Below, in pieces: positions 16,407-22,757 of a stretch of DNA of 64,000 bases. The notes under the pieces were generated by a model. The model ran no database searches, was not told where the DNA came from, and worked only from the letters and a program-made list of their open reading frames with translations. The position numbers were made by a program, and so were the translations under genes. The number at the start of each line of letters is the position of its first letter. Position 1 is the first letter of the stretch. This DNA is from Clostridiales bacterium (GTDB taxonomy: Bacteria > Bacillota > Dethiobacteria > Dethiobacterales > Dethiobacteraceae), in the NCBI GenBank assembly GCA_018335855.1, contig JAGXRM010000037.1, positions 1 through 64,000 of the forward strand. Reading direction: 5' to 3'.

Positions 16407-17761
16407 TGTTTTGCGCCTCCACTCATTACAGAAATGTATTGTGCCGCCAATCGCTCACTGACCGCTTCTATCACAGGTACGCAGACAGTGTTTCCAAGCA
16501 AGTCAAAGCCCTGTTTTTTTCCCTTTTGAGTATCTTCGAAATCACATAATCTATAATCTTCAGGGTATCCAAAAAGCCTAAGCCCTTCGCGCAGAGTCAA
16601 TTTTCTAATTCCGCAATTATCAATAACTCCAATTGTCGACATGTCCATCGCTACTAGCGTGGGGGTAACAGCTTGAGGATTTAGAATTCGACTAAATTCA
16701 AAACTCAGCTTTCCTGTTACTATGTTATATCCCATTGGCTTCGTCACGTCTGGAATGCGCTCATATAATGTTCTGTCAGGTGTAGAATTTTCACTTTCTA
16801 CTCTCTTTTTGGGATGCTCCAAAACTAAATACCCCTGTTCGACCAGTTTGTCTAACATTGTCTGCAAGTCTTCAACATTATGAAACGTGCGTATTTGCTC
16901 GGCCGTCAAAGGCATGCCATCCATCCAGTCAATCCCTATTTTTTCAGCCCAATGTCTTTTTCTCCGCTCCAACAATAGGGCATTAAGCAAGGTTTGTTCT
17001 TTTTGGGTTACATGCCCCCTTATGCCAATATCCCAACTATGAATGTTGTTTTCTCCACCACGCTTGTCCTTTATAGCCTTGCCATATAATTCTTCTGGCT
17101 TATACTTTTTAAATAACTTTTGCGCAAACTCCCCATTCAAAGTTTTTCCCCCAGCTTCCATAACGTCAGCAAAAGTGGATCTTGTCTGTGGAAAGTTTTC
17201 CAAGGATACCTTACCTTTTTTTGTACCCACAATGTATATACGCCTTCTGGCTTGGGCTAATCCGAAATTTTGGGCGTCCAGGATATCCCAAGTAACCGTG
17301 TAGCCTAATTCTGTCTCCAGCTTATATAGTATTGCTTTTAATGTTCTTCCAGGCTTCACTGTGTTGTGTTCCAAGTCGTGAACAACTAAGCCCTCCACGT
17401 TTTCGAGCAAAAAACCATATGGGTTCTTATCTTTGAGAATTCTCTCAATTTCAAAAAAGAGCGTCCCGCGTGTATCCGCAAATCCACGCTGTTTTCCAGC
17501 GACGCTAAATGCTTGGCAAGGAAAACCACCCAGCAAAAAATCAAAATCAGGTATGTCTTCAGATTTGATTTTCGTAATATCCCCGTTAATGTGGTGTTCG
17601 TTAAAGTATTTTTTATAAACACTAACCGCCGACTCTTTAATTTCGGATGTGAGAACGCACTCTGTTTTATAACCTGCCTGTCGAAAGGCTTGCTCGAAAC
17701 CAAGACGTATGCCACCCATTCCGGCAAACAAATCTATGAAACGTACAGTCTTATTCATCAT
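16403..17761 (-). CDS. DNA (cytosine-5-)-methyltransferase
   Basis: Transfers a methyl group from S-adenosylmethionine to C5 of cytosine in a specific DNA site. All main motifs are present: I (IDLFAGMGGIRLGF, about residue 9), IV with the catalytic Cys (GGFPCQAFSVAG, about 79), VI (GFLLENVEGLV), VIII (QARRRIYIVGT), IX (LTLREGLRLFGYPEDY) and X (LLGNTVCVPV). The variable region between VIII and IX, about 200 residues, is the target-recognition part. At 452 residues it is a typical single-chain enzyme. It overlaps the XRE regulator by 11 bp. Its start codon abuts a hairpin that covers the ribosome site. Protection of self DNA from an associated nuclease is the expected role. Confidence 0.95.
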   Translation of the reverse strand: MMNKTVRFIDLFAGMGGIRLGFEQAFRQAGYKTECVLTSEIKESAVSVYKKYFNEHHINGDITKIKSEDIPDFDFLLGGFPCQAFSVAGKQRGFADTRGTLFFEIERILKDKNPYGFLLENVEGLVVHDLEHNTVKPGRTLKAILYKLETELGYTVTWDILDAQNFGLAQARRRIYIVGTKKGKVSLENFPQTRSTFADVMEAGGKTLNGEFAQKLFKKYKPEELYGKAIKDKRGGENNIHSWDIGIRGHVTQKEQTLLNALLLERRKRHWAEKIGIDWMDGMPLTAEQIRTFHNVEDLQTMLDKLVEQGYLVLEHPKKRVESENSTPDRTLYERIPDVTKPMGYNIVTGKLSFEFSRILNPQAVTPTLVAMDMSTIGVIDNCGIRKLTLREGLRLFGYPEDYRLCDFEDTQKGKKQGFDLLGNTVCVPVIEAVSERLAAQYISVMSGGAKQ

Positions 17762-17999
17762 GGAGGCTTGCCTCCGTTACTGAGCTATTATGACTGCCCT
17801 CATCAACGATATCCATTATGTCACCGACGTTGCAATTTAGAGCTGTACATATTTTAGCGAGTATCGCCGTAGTTACATTTTCATTCCGCCCAAGTTTGGC
17901 AATTGTTACCGCACTAATGTTAGCCGCACTCTGTAGGTCTTGCTTCTTCATGTCTCTATCTATTAATAATTTCCATAACTTTTTATAATTAACTTCCAT
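17751..17999 (-). CDS. XRE-family regulator (controller-like)
   Basis: An 82-residue helix-turn-helix protein. The DNA-binding core is MKKQDLQSAANISAVTIAKL (about residues 17-36), followed by NVTTAILAKICTALNC and a short acidic tail. Size and layout fit small Cro/CI-type proteins such as controller (C) proteins that time methylase and nuclease expression. It is the first gene of the operon and overlaps the methyltransferase gene. The start follows GAGGAGATAG. Likely binding sites are the paired TAAGCTAT motifs upstream (18082-18110). Controller function is inferred from position. Confidence 0.8.
   Translation of the reverse strand: MEVNYKKLWKLLIDRDMKKQDLQSAANISAVTIAKLGRNENVTTAILAKICTALNCNVGDIMDIVDEGSHNSSVTEASLHDE
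17762..17775 (-). promoter_or_regulatory. Ribosome-site hairpin before the methyltransferase gene
   Basis: Minus strand GGAGGCAAGCCTCC immediately precedes the ATG at 17761. GGAGG is the ribosome site and pairs with CCTCC across a CAAG tetraloop, so translation would depend on opening the hairpin, for example by ribosomes finishing the overlapping regulator gene. Confidence 0.65.
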
Positions 18000-18081
18000 T
18001 GTACTATCTCCTCTGCAATAGTGTCAGACAGACTTATTTCGAATAAGCATATCACATTTAAATAAAAATATCAATATTATA

Positions 18082-18110
18082 TAAGCTATTTCAAATATTT
18101 TTTAAGCTAT
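18082..18110. promoter_or_regulatory. Paired TAAGCTAT sites, candidate controller operator
   Basis: TAAGCTAT occurs at 18082-18089 and 18103-18110, 21 bp apart, two helical turns, so both face the same side of DNA. They lie in the 236-bp divergent region between the minus-strand methylase operon and the plus-strand XRE/ImmA genes. A minus-strand TATAAT-like box (about 18078-18084) overlaps one site. Confidence 0.5.
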
Positions 18111-18174
18111 CGTTTATATAATATGTCGAAATTCTAAACTGTGAAAAAAAGTTAAAAATAAGTTCACACTAATA

Positions 18175-18223
18175 TTGACAAACTTCCCACCTCAGTGTTA
18201 ATATGTATATGAACATATTAACA
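18175..18223 (+). promoter_or_regulatory. Promoter with palindromic operator for the XRE/ImmA operon
   Basis: TTGACA (18175-18180), 18-bp spacer, TAATAT (18199-18204). A perfect 11-bp inverted repeat, TGTTAATATGT and ACATATTAACA (18196-18206 and 18213-18223), covers the -10 box and probable start point. This is the expected autorepression site of the XRE protein. The ribosome site AGGAGGTG follows at once. Confidence 0.85.
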
Positions 18224-18235
18224 GGAGGTGTACAA

Positions 18236-18619
18236 ATGGAAGAAGATAAATTGTCGTTCGGTGCTTTTGTAAGGGCAAAGCGTGAGGCCTTGGGTAAGTC
18301 CCTTAGGAGTGTTGCCGCAGATATCGATATGGCCCCGGCATATTTGAGTGATGTCGAGAAAGGTAATAGGTGGCCACCAGTTAAGTATCTTGAGACGCTT
18401 GCCGAAGTCCTTGGAATTACAAAAGAGGATGAGCTAAGCTTGTTCTACGACTTGGCAGGGGAAATCCGTGAAGGTAGCTATCCAGACCTGACCGATTATA
18501 TCGGCAAAACTGACATTGCCCGCGTAGCCCTACGAAAAGCGAGGGATCACAATATATCCGAAGAAAAATGGCAGCAGTTCATTGATGCTATTATTATAAA
18601 GGAACAAAAAGGAGATTAA
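18236..18619 (+). CDS. XRE-family transcriptional repressor
   Basis: A 127-residue regulator with an N-terminal helix-turn-helix: FGAFVRAKREALGKSLRSVA, then DIDMAPAYLSDVEKGNRWPP (about residues 7-46). The C-terminal part is helical and probably serves dimerisation or contact with the protease encoded next. Paired XRE and ImmA/IrrE genes typically control mobile elements: the protease cleaves the repressor after a signal such as DNA damage. The start is placed at 18236 behind AGGAGGTG rather than at an upstream ATG at 18203 that lies inside the operator. Confidence 0.85.
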   Translation: MEEDKLSFGAFVRAKREALGKSLRSVAADIDMAPAYLSDVEKGNRWPPVKYLETLAEVLGITKEDELSLFYDLAGEIREGSYPDLTDYIGKTDIARVALRKARDHNISEEKWQQFIDAIIIKEQKGD

Positions 18620-18622
18620 AAC

Positions 18623-19348
18623 TTGAAACTGAATTACGGACAAGAACCCAACGGTATGTACAAGTTGAATAAAACAGATTTCGACGACATTGCACTATCG
18701 TTGTTGAGGGAGCATCTTGCAACCGTTGTTGAAAGCCCACGTGAGGTAGATATTAATCACCTTATAAAAGACTGTTTATATCTTGATGTTTATAGCAAGC
18801 ACCTTTCTGCTGACAAATCAGTTTTGGGATTGGTGGCTTTCGAGGACACGACTATACCTTGCTATGACTTACACTATAATCCGATTTCAGTTGATATTGT
18901 TGCTGGTAATATTGTAGTTGACTTGTCACTTAGCGGCCAGCGGCAACTTCCCAGGAGACGTTTCACCCTAGCGCACGAACTGTCTCACTGGGTGCTTCAC
19001 CGCAGCTACCATTCTCCCACCAATCAGGTGTTTGCTCTAAAGAAGGTGGATTATTTACCGTGCGGAGATGCAGATATTGCTATAAAAAAAAAGACATTAA
19101 AGACGGATTCTGACAAAGAAGAGTGGCAAGCAAACTCCCTTGCGGCGGCTATCCTCATGCCCAAGTTTGCCTTCCTTAAGTGTGCGCATCAGGAGATAAG
19201 GCGACAATATGGTGCTTATACATCCTCTATCATCGATAAGGATGATCCAGAACGGTACAGGTCCACAGTTGAGAATATCGCAGGGGTCTTCAACGTGTCG
19301 TTTCAGGCAACTGAGATACGCCTTGACCAGTTTGACCTCATTATTTAG
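18623..19348 (+). CDS. ImmA/IrrE-family metallopeptidase
   Basis: A gluzincin-like protease with H118-E119-L-S-H122 in FTLAHELSHWVLH, the zinc-binding HExxH of the family, and a downstream conserved block EEWQANSLAAAILMP that supplies the third ligand. It probably cleaves the XRE repressor encoded 3 bp upstream, releasing the element's genes. The start is TTG at 18623 behind AAGGAG; this fits the short gap. The two genes are co-transcribed from the operator-controlled promoter and end at a strong terminator. Length 241 is normal. Confidence 0.85.
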   Translation: MKLNYGQEPNGMYKLNKTDFDDIALSLLREHLATVVESPREVDINHLIKDCLYLDVYSKHLSADKSVLGLVAFEDTTIPCYDLHYNPISVDIVAGNIVVDLSLSGQRQLPRRRFTLAHELSHWVLHRSYHSPTNQVFALKKVDYLPCGDADIAIKKKTLKTDSDKEEWQANSLAAAILMPKFAFLKCAHQEIRRQYGAYTSSIIDKDDPERYRSTVENIAGVFNVSFQATEIRLDQFDLII

Positions 19349-19356
19349 CCGATAGT

Positions 19357-19385
19357 AACGGCTCACTTTGGTGAAGCCGTTTTTT
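19357..19385 (+). terminator. Rho-independent terminator after the ImmA/IrrE gene
   Basis: AACGGCTCAC and GTGAAGCCGTT form a stem with a short TTTG loop, followed by TTTTT. It closes the XRE-ImmA unit 8 bp after the stop codon. Confidence 0.85.
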
Positions 19386-19396
19386 CAGACCTAAGT

Positions 19397-19416
19397 GTTA
19401 ATGTGGACATATACAA
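19397..19416 (+). promoter_or_regulatory. Second, imperfect operator-like site
   Basis: TGTTAATGT GG ACATATACA resembles the repressor site at 18196-18223 but with a shorter centre. It lies just before the zinc-ribbon gene, so the same XRE protein may control the next transcript. Confidence 0.45.
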
Positions 19417-19446
19417 ATATACATGATAACTAATCGGAGGGATGCT

Positions 19447-19605
19447 ATGGAGAAGAAAAAAATGAAATGTCCAAACTGTGGGCGCAGAGCCTTTGACATA
19501 TCAAGACTACCCAAAGAGGAAGTCGAGGTTACGCTCAAGTGCCCTCAGTGCGGCAAGTTCGTTTCGGTTCCATGCAATGAAAAATCGGAACTGAAAGTGT
19601 CTTGA
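19447..19605 (+). CDS. Small zinc-ribbon protein
   Basis: Fifty-two residues with two CxxC knuckles: KCPNCGRRAFDIS and LKCPQCGKFVSV, a compact zinc ribbon. Similar tiny proteins are common in clostridial prophages and conjugative elements and are thought to be regulatory or nucleic-acid binding, without known function. The start at 19447 follows CGGAGGGA; an in-frame ATG at 19423 lacks a ribosome site. It begins a new plus-strand run after the terminator. Confidence 0.75.
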   Translation: MEKKKMKCPNCGRRAFDISRLPKEEVEVTLKCPQCGKFVSVPCNEKSELKVS

Positions 19606-19640
19606 ACCAAATCATTATGCCGTGAAAGGAGGTGATTATC

Positions 19641-19787
19641 ATGGCTAAGACCAATAGCAAACAGACATCCCCGTCAGTTGCGAGCAAGGCTTCGTCTCTA
19701 TTAAGGGATGGAAGAACCGGCTCTAAAACAAAATCCGTAGCAGGCAGTGCGTTGTCTCAGACAAAGCAGTCGCCAAAGAAAAAATAA
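19641..19787 (+). CDS. Small basic Ser/Thr/Lys-rich protein
   Basis: A 48-residue frame behind a perfect AAAGGAGGTGATTATC ribosome site. It opens MAKTNSKQTSPSVASKASS, continues LLRDGRTGSKTKSVAGSALS and ends KKK. The strong ribosome site and the orderly repeats of Ser, Lys and Ala argue that it is real. Proteins with a SKxSSLLRDGRTxxxxKSxAGSALSQ layout are widespread in accessory DNA of bacteria; I know no function. It is the last small gene before a large nested hairpin. Confidence 0.75.
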   Translation: MAKTNSKQTSPSVASKASSLLRDGRTGSKTKSVAGSALSQTKQSPKKK

Positions 19788-19811
19788 GTCATTAATCCAT
19801 ACCGAGCAACG

Positions 19812-19902
19812 GAGCCGAGTGCGAGCTACCAAAAGGCCGGATGCGTTACGAAATGCAAATTCGTAACCATCTGGCCTTTTGTATTTCGTAAGCATTCGGC
19901 TC
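19812..19902 (+). terminator. 91-nt nested hairpin, probable terminator or attenuator
   Basis: Outer arms GAGCCGAGTGC and GCATTCGGCTC (19812-19822 and 19892-19902; one G-U pair) enclose a long inner stem. AAAAGGCCGGATG and GTTACGAA pair with TTCGTAA and the CATC/GGCCTTTT side. The outer arm is followed by TTTTA and the inner one by TTTTG, so either can end transcription. The double stem upstream of a sigma-factor gene suggests regulated readthrough. Confidence 0.65.
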
Positions 19903-19919
19903 TTTTACATATCTTGCGC

Positions 19920-19945
19920 TTGGCTCCTGCATTGAAAGGAGCCAA
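19920..19945 (+). promoter_or_regulatory. Hairpin masking the sigma-factor ribosome site
   Basis: TTGGCTCC and GGAGCCAA form a perfect 8-bp stem with a 10-nt loop. The right arm contains the ribosome site (AAAGGAG) of the gene starting at 19948, so translation would need the hairpin to open. Confidence 0.7.
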
Positions 19946-19947
19946 TC

Positions 19948-20412
19948 ATGGACAATCAACATCGTTACATCGAAATCGATGGTCAACAAATCCCAGTATC
20001 CGAGGAGGTCTACCGTGCCTATAAGCGTCCGGCATGGGCCGAGCACAAACGTAAAGAGCGCGAAATACGCTGCCGTGATGAAAACGGTAACCGCTGCACC
20101 GCCGACTGCAGTAATTGCAATAAACAGCGGACTGGCAGTGTCCTTTCGATGGACAGGTTCACTGATGAAGGCTTCGAGGTCGCGGATACTATCGACCTGA
20201 CTGAACTCATCGCGGACAAGCTTCTTTTTGAAGAATTGTACGCCGCCCTGGAGGAACTCGCCCCGGATAACCGCCGGATCATGGAGCTTTTCAGCATCGG
20301 CAAGTCCGAGCGGGAAATCGCCACTGACATTGGCCTCTCCCAGAAGGCAATCAACAAAAGGAAAACCAAGCTGTTTTCTCAGCTACGGGAACGCTTGAAA
20401 GATTCCATCTGA
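19948..20412 (+). CDS. Phage-type sigma-70 region 4 protein
   Basis: The C-terminal half is a sigma region 4-like helix-turn-helix: LYAALEELAPDNRRIMELF, then GKSEREIATDIGLSQKAINKRKTK (about residues 98-145). The first 60 residues contain a CxxDCSNCNK cysteine cluster that may bind zinc. Proteins of this type (about 150 residues) are typical early regulators of clostridial prophages and integrative elements, directing RNA polymerase or regulating late genes. The gene precedes a replication module (DUF2800, DUF2815, DNA polymerase). Its ribosome site is held in a hairpin. Confidence 0.8.
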   Translation: MDNQHRYIEIDGQQIPVSEEVYRAYKRPAWAEHKRKEREIRCRDENGNRCTADCSNCNKQRTGSVLSMDRFTDEGFEVADTIDLTELIADKLLFEELYAALEELAPDNRRIMELFSIGKSEREIATDIGLSQKAINKRKTKLFSQLRERLKDSI

Positions 20413-20418
20413 TTCTAG

Positions 20419-20528
20419 TACTCAAAGCGCCCTCTGTTGTCCTGTGGATGTCAGAGGGCAACACCAAAAAAAGATTTTTTCAAATTCGGTACTCAACCTT
20501 GCATCTTCTGTCCTGTGGATGGTGAGGG
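20419..20528 (+). repeat. Two imperfect 40-bp direct repeats
   Basis: TACTCAA, an 11-nt spacer, then a block ending TCCTGTGGATG and AGGG occurs at 20419-20458 and 20490-20528, 71 bp apart. The first copy forms a GCCCTCTG/CAGAGGGC hairpin. They fill the gap between the sigma-factor gene and the replication module and might be sites for the sigma factor or a replication protein. Confidence 0.5.
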
Positions 20529-20561
20529 AAAGAAAATGGCCCTCGGAACGGAGGTTCAAAA

Positions 20562-20744
20562 ATGGATACACAAGCAAAACAAACCGACACCGAATGCCGT
20601 GACCATGAGATGGACGAGGAACTGGCAGATGTCCTCACGGCAATCAGCGTGGTGTCAAAACGCCTCGCCCGGAAGCTGACTACACTTTCACGGCAGGACA
20701 AAGAAACGACGGAAGGAGGAAAAACGGATGAGCAAGATGAGTGA
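20562..20744 (+). CDS. Small phage-type protein, unknown
   Basis: Sixty acidic residues starting MDTQAKQTDTECRDHEMDEE with one predicted helix (ELADVLTAISVVSKRLARKL). The ATG follows ACGGAGG. It overlaps the next gene by 17 bp and is tightly packed with the replication genes, which supports expression. Comparable short proteins occur at this place in clostridial prophages; I know no function. Confidence 0.6.
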   Translation: MDTQAKQTDTECRDHEMDEELADVLTAISVVSKRLARKLTTLSRQDKETTEGGKTDEQDE

Positions 20745-21060
20745 ATTATCCCTTGCAGTTACGGAATTGAAGCGTTGCGGTGAAGCTCTGATCGGCATAT
20801 CAGATTCACTGGTTGGCTTGTTCAGCAACAATGAGGATTCCCCGGCTGCGGATCGGCCAATAGCAGATACGCCTGAACCGAAGGAAAACCCAATCACCCT
20901 TGAAGCGGTCAGGGCAGTTCTTGCAGAAAAGAGCCGAGCCGGACATACCGCCGAGGTCCGTGAGTTGCTCGAAAAGCATGGCGCCGGGAAGCTCTCGGAG
21001 ATCGACCCTTCAGAATATTCGGTGCTCCTTTCAGAAGCCGAGGTGCTGGGAAATGGGTAA
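20728..21060 (+). CDS. Small phage-type protein, unknown
   Basis: A 110-residue protein. The N-terminal half is a helix (LSLAVTELKRCGEALIGISD), then a proline-rich linker, then ITLEAVRAVLAEKSRAGHTAEVRELLEKHG, a pattern seen in small proteins upstream of DUF2800 in phage replication modules. The start follows GGAAGGAGG. It overlaps the DUF2800 gene by 8 bp, implying translational coupling. Function unknown. Confidence 0.65.
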   Translation: MSKMSELSLAVTELKRCGEALIGISDSLVGLFSNNEDSPAADRPIADTPEPKENPITLEAVRAVLAEKSRAGHTAEVRELLEKHGAGKLSEIDPSEYSVLLSEAEVLGNG

Positions 21061-22165
21061 ACACGCTCTCCTTTCAGCTTCCTCATCCCACAGGTGGCTG
21101 AACTGCCCACCATCCGCAAGGCTCAGCGAGAGTTTTAAGGATAAGGTCAGCAACTACGCAGCGGAAGGCACTGATGCACACACACTTTGCGAGTATAAGC
21201 TTAGGATTGCGCTTGGCATTCCAGCCAAAGATCTTACCGCCAACCTTACCTACTTCAACGAGGAGATGGAGGAATGCGCCACCGGCTACACCGCTTACAT
21301 CCTTGAACTGGTAGAAGAGGCAAAGCAAAAATGCGTCGACCCGGTTGTCCTTATCGAACAGCGACTTGACTTCTCAAGGTATGTTGAGGGCGGTTTCGGC
21401 ACAGGTGACTGTGTGGTCATCGCAGACGGGACGCTCCACATTGTGGACTACAAGCACGGTCAAGGCGTCCTAGTGGAAGCTGAGGATAATCCACAGATGA
21501 AGCTGTATGCACTCGGCGCCTTAGAAATCTTCGATGGCATCTACGACATAGATACGGTTTCCATGACCATATACCAGCCCCGCCGAGACAACGTTTCAAC
21601 CCATACGGTATTCAAAGAATCCTTGTACCAATGGGCAAATGAAGACCTGAAACCAACTGCAAAACTCGCATACGCCGGTGAAGGTGAATTCAGTTGCGGC
21701 GAATGGTGTCAATTCTGTAAAGCAAAGCACGACTGCCGCGCCAGAGCCGAACGCAACATGGAGCTCGCCACGTACGACTTCGAGCTTCCACCGCTGCTTG
21801 CTGACGATGAGGTCGAGGATATCCTTGGAAAAATCGACGACCTGATTTCTTGGGCATCGGACATCAAGGACTACGCCCTGCAATCAGCAGTCAGCGGGAA
21901 ACATTGGAAAGGCTGGAAGTTGGTCGAAGGACGATCCAACCGAAGATACACAGATGAAACCGCAGTTGCTGAAGCCGTCAGTGGTGCAGGCTTTGATCCA
22001 TATGAACACAAGGTTCTTGGTATCACCGCCATGACCTCACTGATCGGCAAAAAACGATTTGAAGAAGTCCTCGAAAGCTACATTGAAAAGCCACGAGGAA
22101 AACCAACGCTCGTGCCGGAGGGCGATAAACGACCGGCAATCCATACTGCACAACATGAATTTTAA
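21053..22165 (+). CDS. DUF2800 family phage protein
   Basis: A 370-residue member of DUF2800: HALLSASSSHRWLNCPPSA at the start, EGTDAHTLCEYKL, GGFGTGDCVVIADGTLHIVDYKHGQG with the D...ExK-like DYK of a RecB/PD-(D/E)XK nuclease core, and a CxxC...C cluster (CGEWCQFCKAKHDCR) typical of an iron-sulfur or zinc site at the C-terminus. The family is probably a RecB-like exonuclease in phage replication or recombination. The start is the ATG at 21053; a longer frame overlapping the previous gene is unlikely. Confidence 0.85.
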   Translation: MGKHALLSASSSHRWLNCPPSARLSESFKDKVSNYAAEGTDAHTLCEYKLRIALGIPAKDLTANLTYFNEEMEECATGYTAYILELVEEAKQKCVDPVVLIEQRLDFSRYVEGGFGTGDCVVIADGTLHIVDYKHGQGVLVEAEDNPQMKLYALGALEIFDGIYDIDTVSMTIYQPRRDNVSTHTVFKESLYQWANEDLKPTAKLAYAGEGEFSCGEWCQFCKAKHDCRARAERNMELATYDFELPPLLADDEVEDILGKIDDLISWASDIKDYALQSAVSGKHWKGWKLVEGRSNRRYTDETAVAEAVSGAGFDPYEHKVLGITAMTSLIGKKRFEEVLESYIEKPRGKPTLVPEGDKRPAIHTAQHEF

Positions 22166-22178
22166 GGAGGAAAATCAA

Positions 22179-22757
22179 ATGTCCAATAATGCAAACAAAT
22201 CAGTCAACAATCCTATGAAGGTTATCACCGGTCCCGACACCCGCTGGTCTTACGCCAACATCTGGGAAGCCAAATCCATCAACGGCGGCACACCAAAATT
22301 CTCAGTATCGCTGATTATCCCCAAGTCCGACACCCGCACTTTAGCAAAAATCAAGGCTGCGATTGAAGCTGCCTACCACGAGGGCGAAGCAAGACTGAAA
22401 GGTAACGGAAAATCCGTACCGCCTCTTTCTACTATTAAAACTCCTCTGAGAGACGGCGACACCGAACGCCCTGATGATCCCGCTTACACCAATTCCTACT
22501 TCATCAACGCTAACTCCGCAACTGCGCCAGGCATAGTCGATGCCGACCGTAATGTCATCATCACCCGCTCTGAGGTTTACAGCGGTGTATACGGAAGGGC
22601 AAGCATCAACTTCTACGCCTTCAACAGTAACGGTAACAGGGGCATCGCTTGCGGACTGAACAATCTGCAGAAAATCCGCGACGGCGAACCACTCGGTGGC
22701 AAGTCCAAGGCTGAGGACGATTTCTCCACCGAACTTGATGAGGATTTCCTCTCGTGA
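22179..22757 (+). CDS. DUF2815 family phage protein
   Basis: A 192-residue protein of the DUF2815 family, thought to be a single-stranded DNA-binding protein of phage replication modules because it is always found between DUF2800 and the DNA polymerase. Conserved stretches include VITGPDTRWSYANIWEAK, SVSLIIPKSD and YGRASINFYAFN, with an acidic tail (EDDFSTELDEDFLS) like those of SSB proteins. The ATG follows AAGGAGG. The stop overlaps the GTG of the polymerase gene. Confidence 0.85.
   Translation: MSNNANKSVNNPMKVITGPDTRWSYANIWEAKSINGGTPKFSVSLIIPKSDTRTLAKIKAAIEAAYHEGEARLKGNGKSVPPLSTIKTPLRDGDTERPDDPAYTNSYFINANSATAPGIVDADRNVIITRSEVYSGVYGRASINFYAFNSNGNRGIACGLNNLQKIRDGEPLGGKSKAEDDFSTELDEDFLS

Noticed and set aside
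11250-17999. Naming the operon DISARM or BREX
   Set aside because: It lacks the DrmA/DrmB genes and the PglZ, BrxC and related genes; only a methylase and an SNF2 ATPase are shared features.
19812-19902. Retron non-coding RNA
   Set aside because: No reverse transcriptase gene nearby and no typical msr/msd layout; T-tails point to a terminator.
20900-21052. Longer N-terminus for the DUF2800 protein
   Set aside because: It overlaps the preceding gene in another frame and the family start matches MGKHALLSASSSHRW at 21053.
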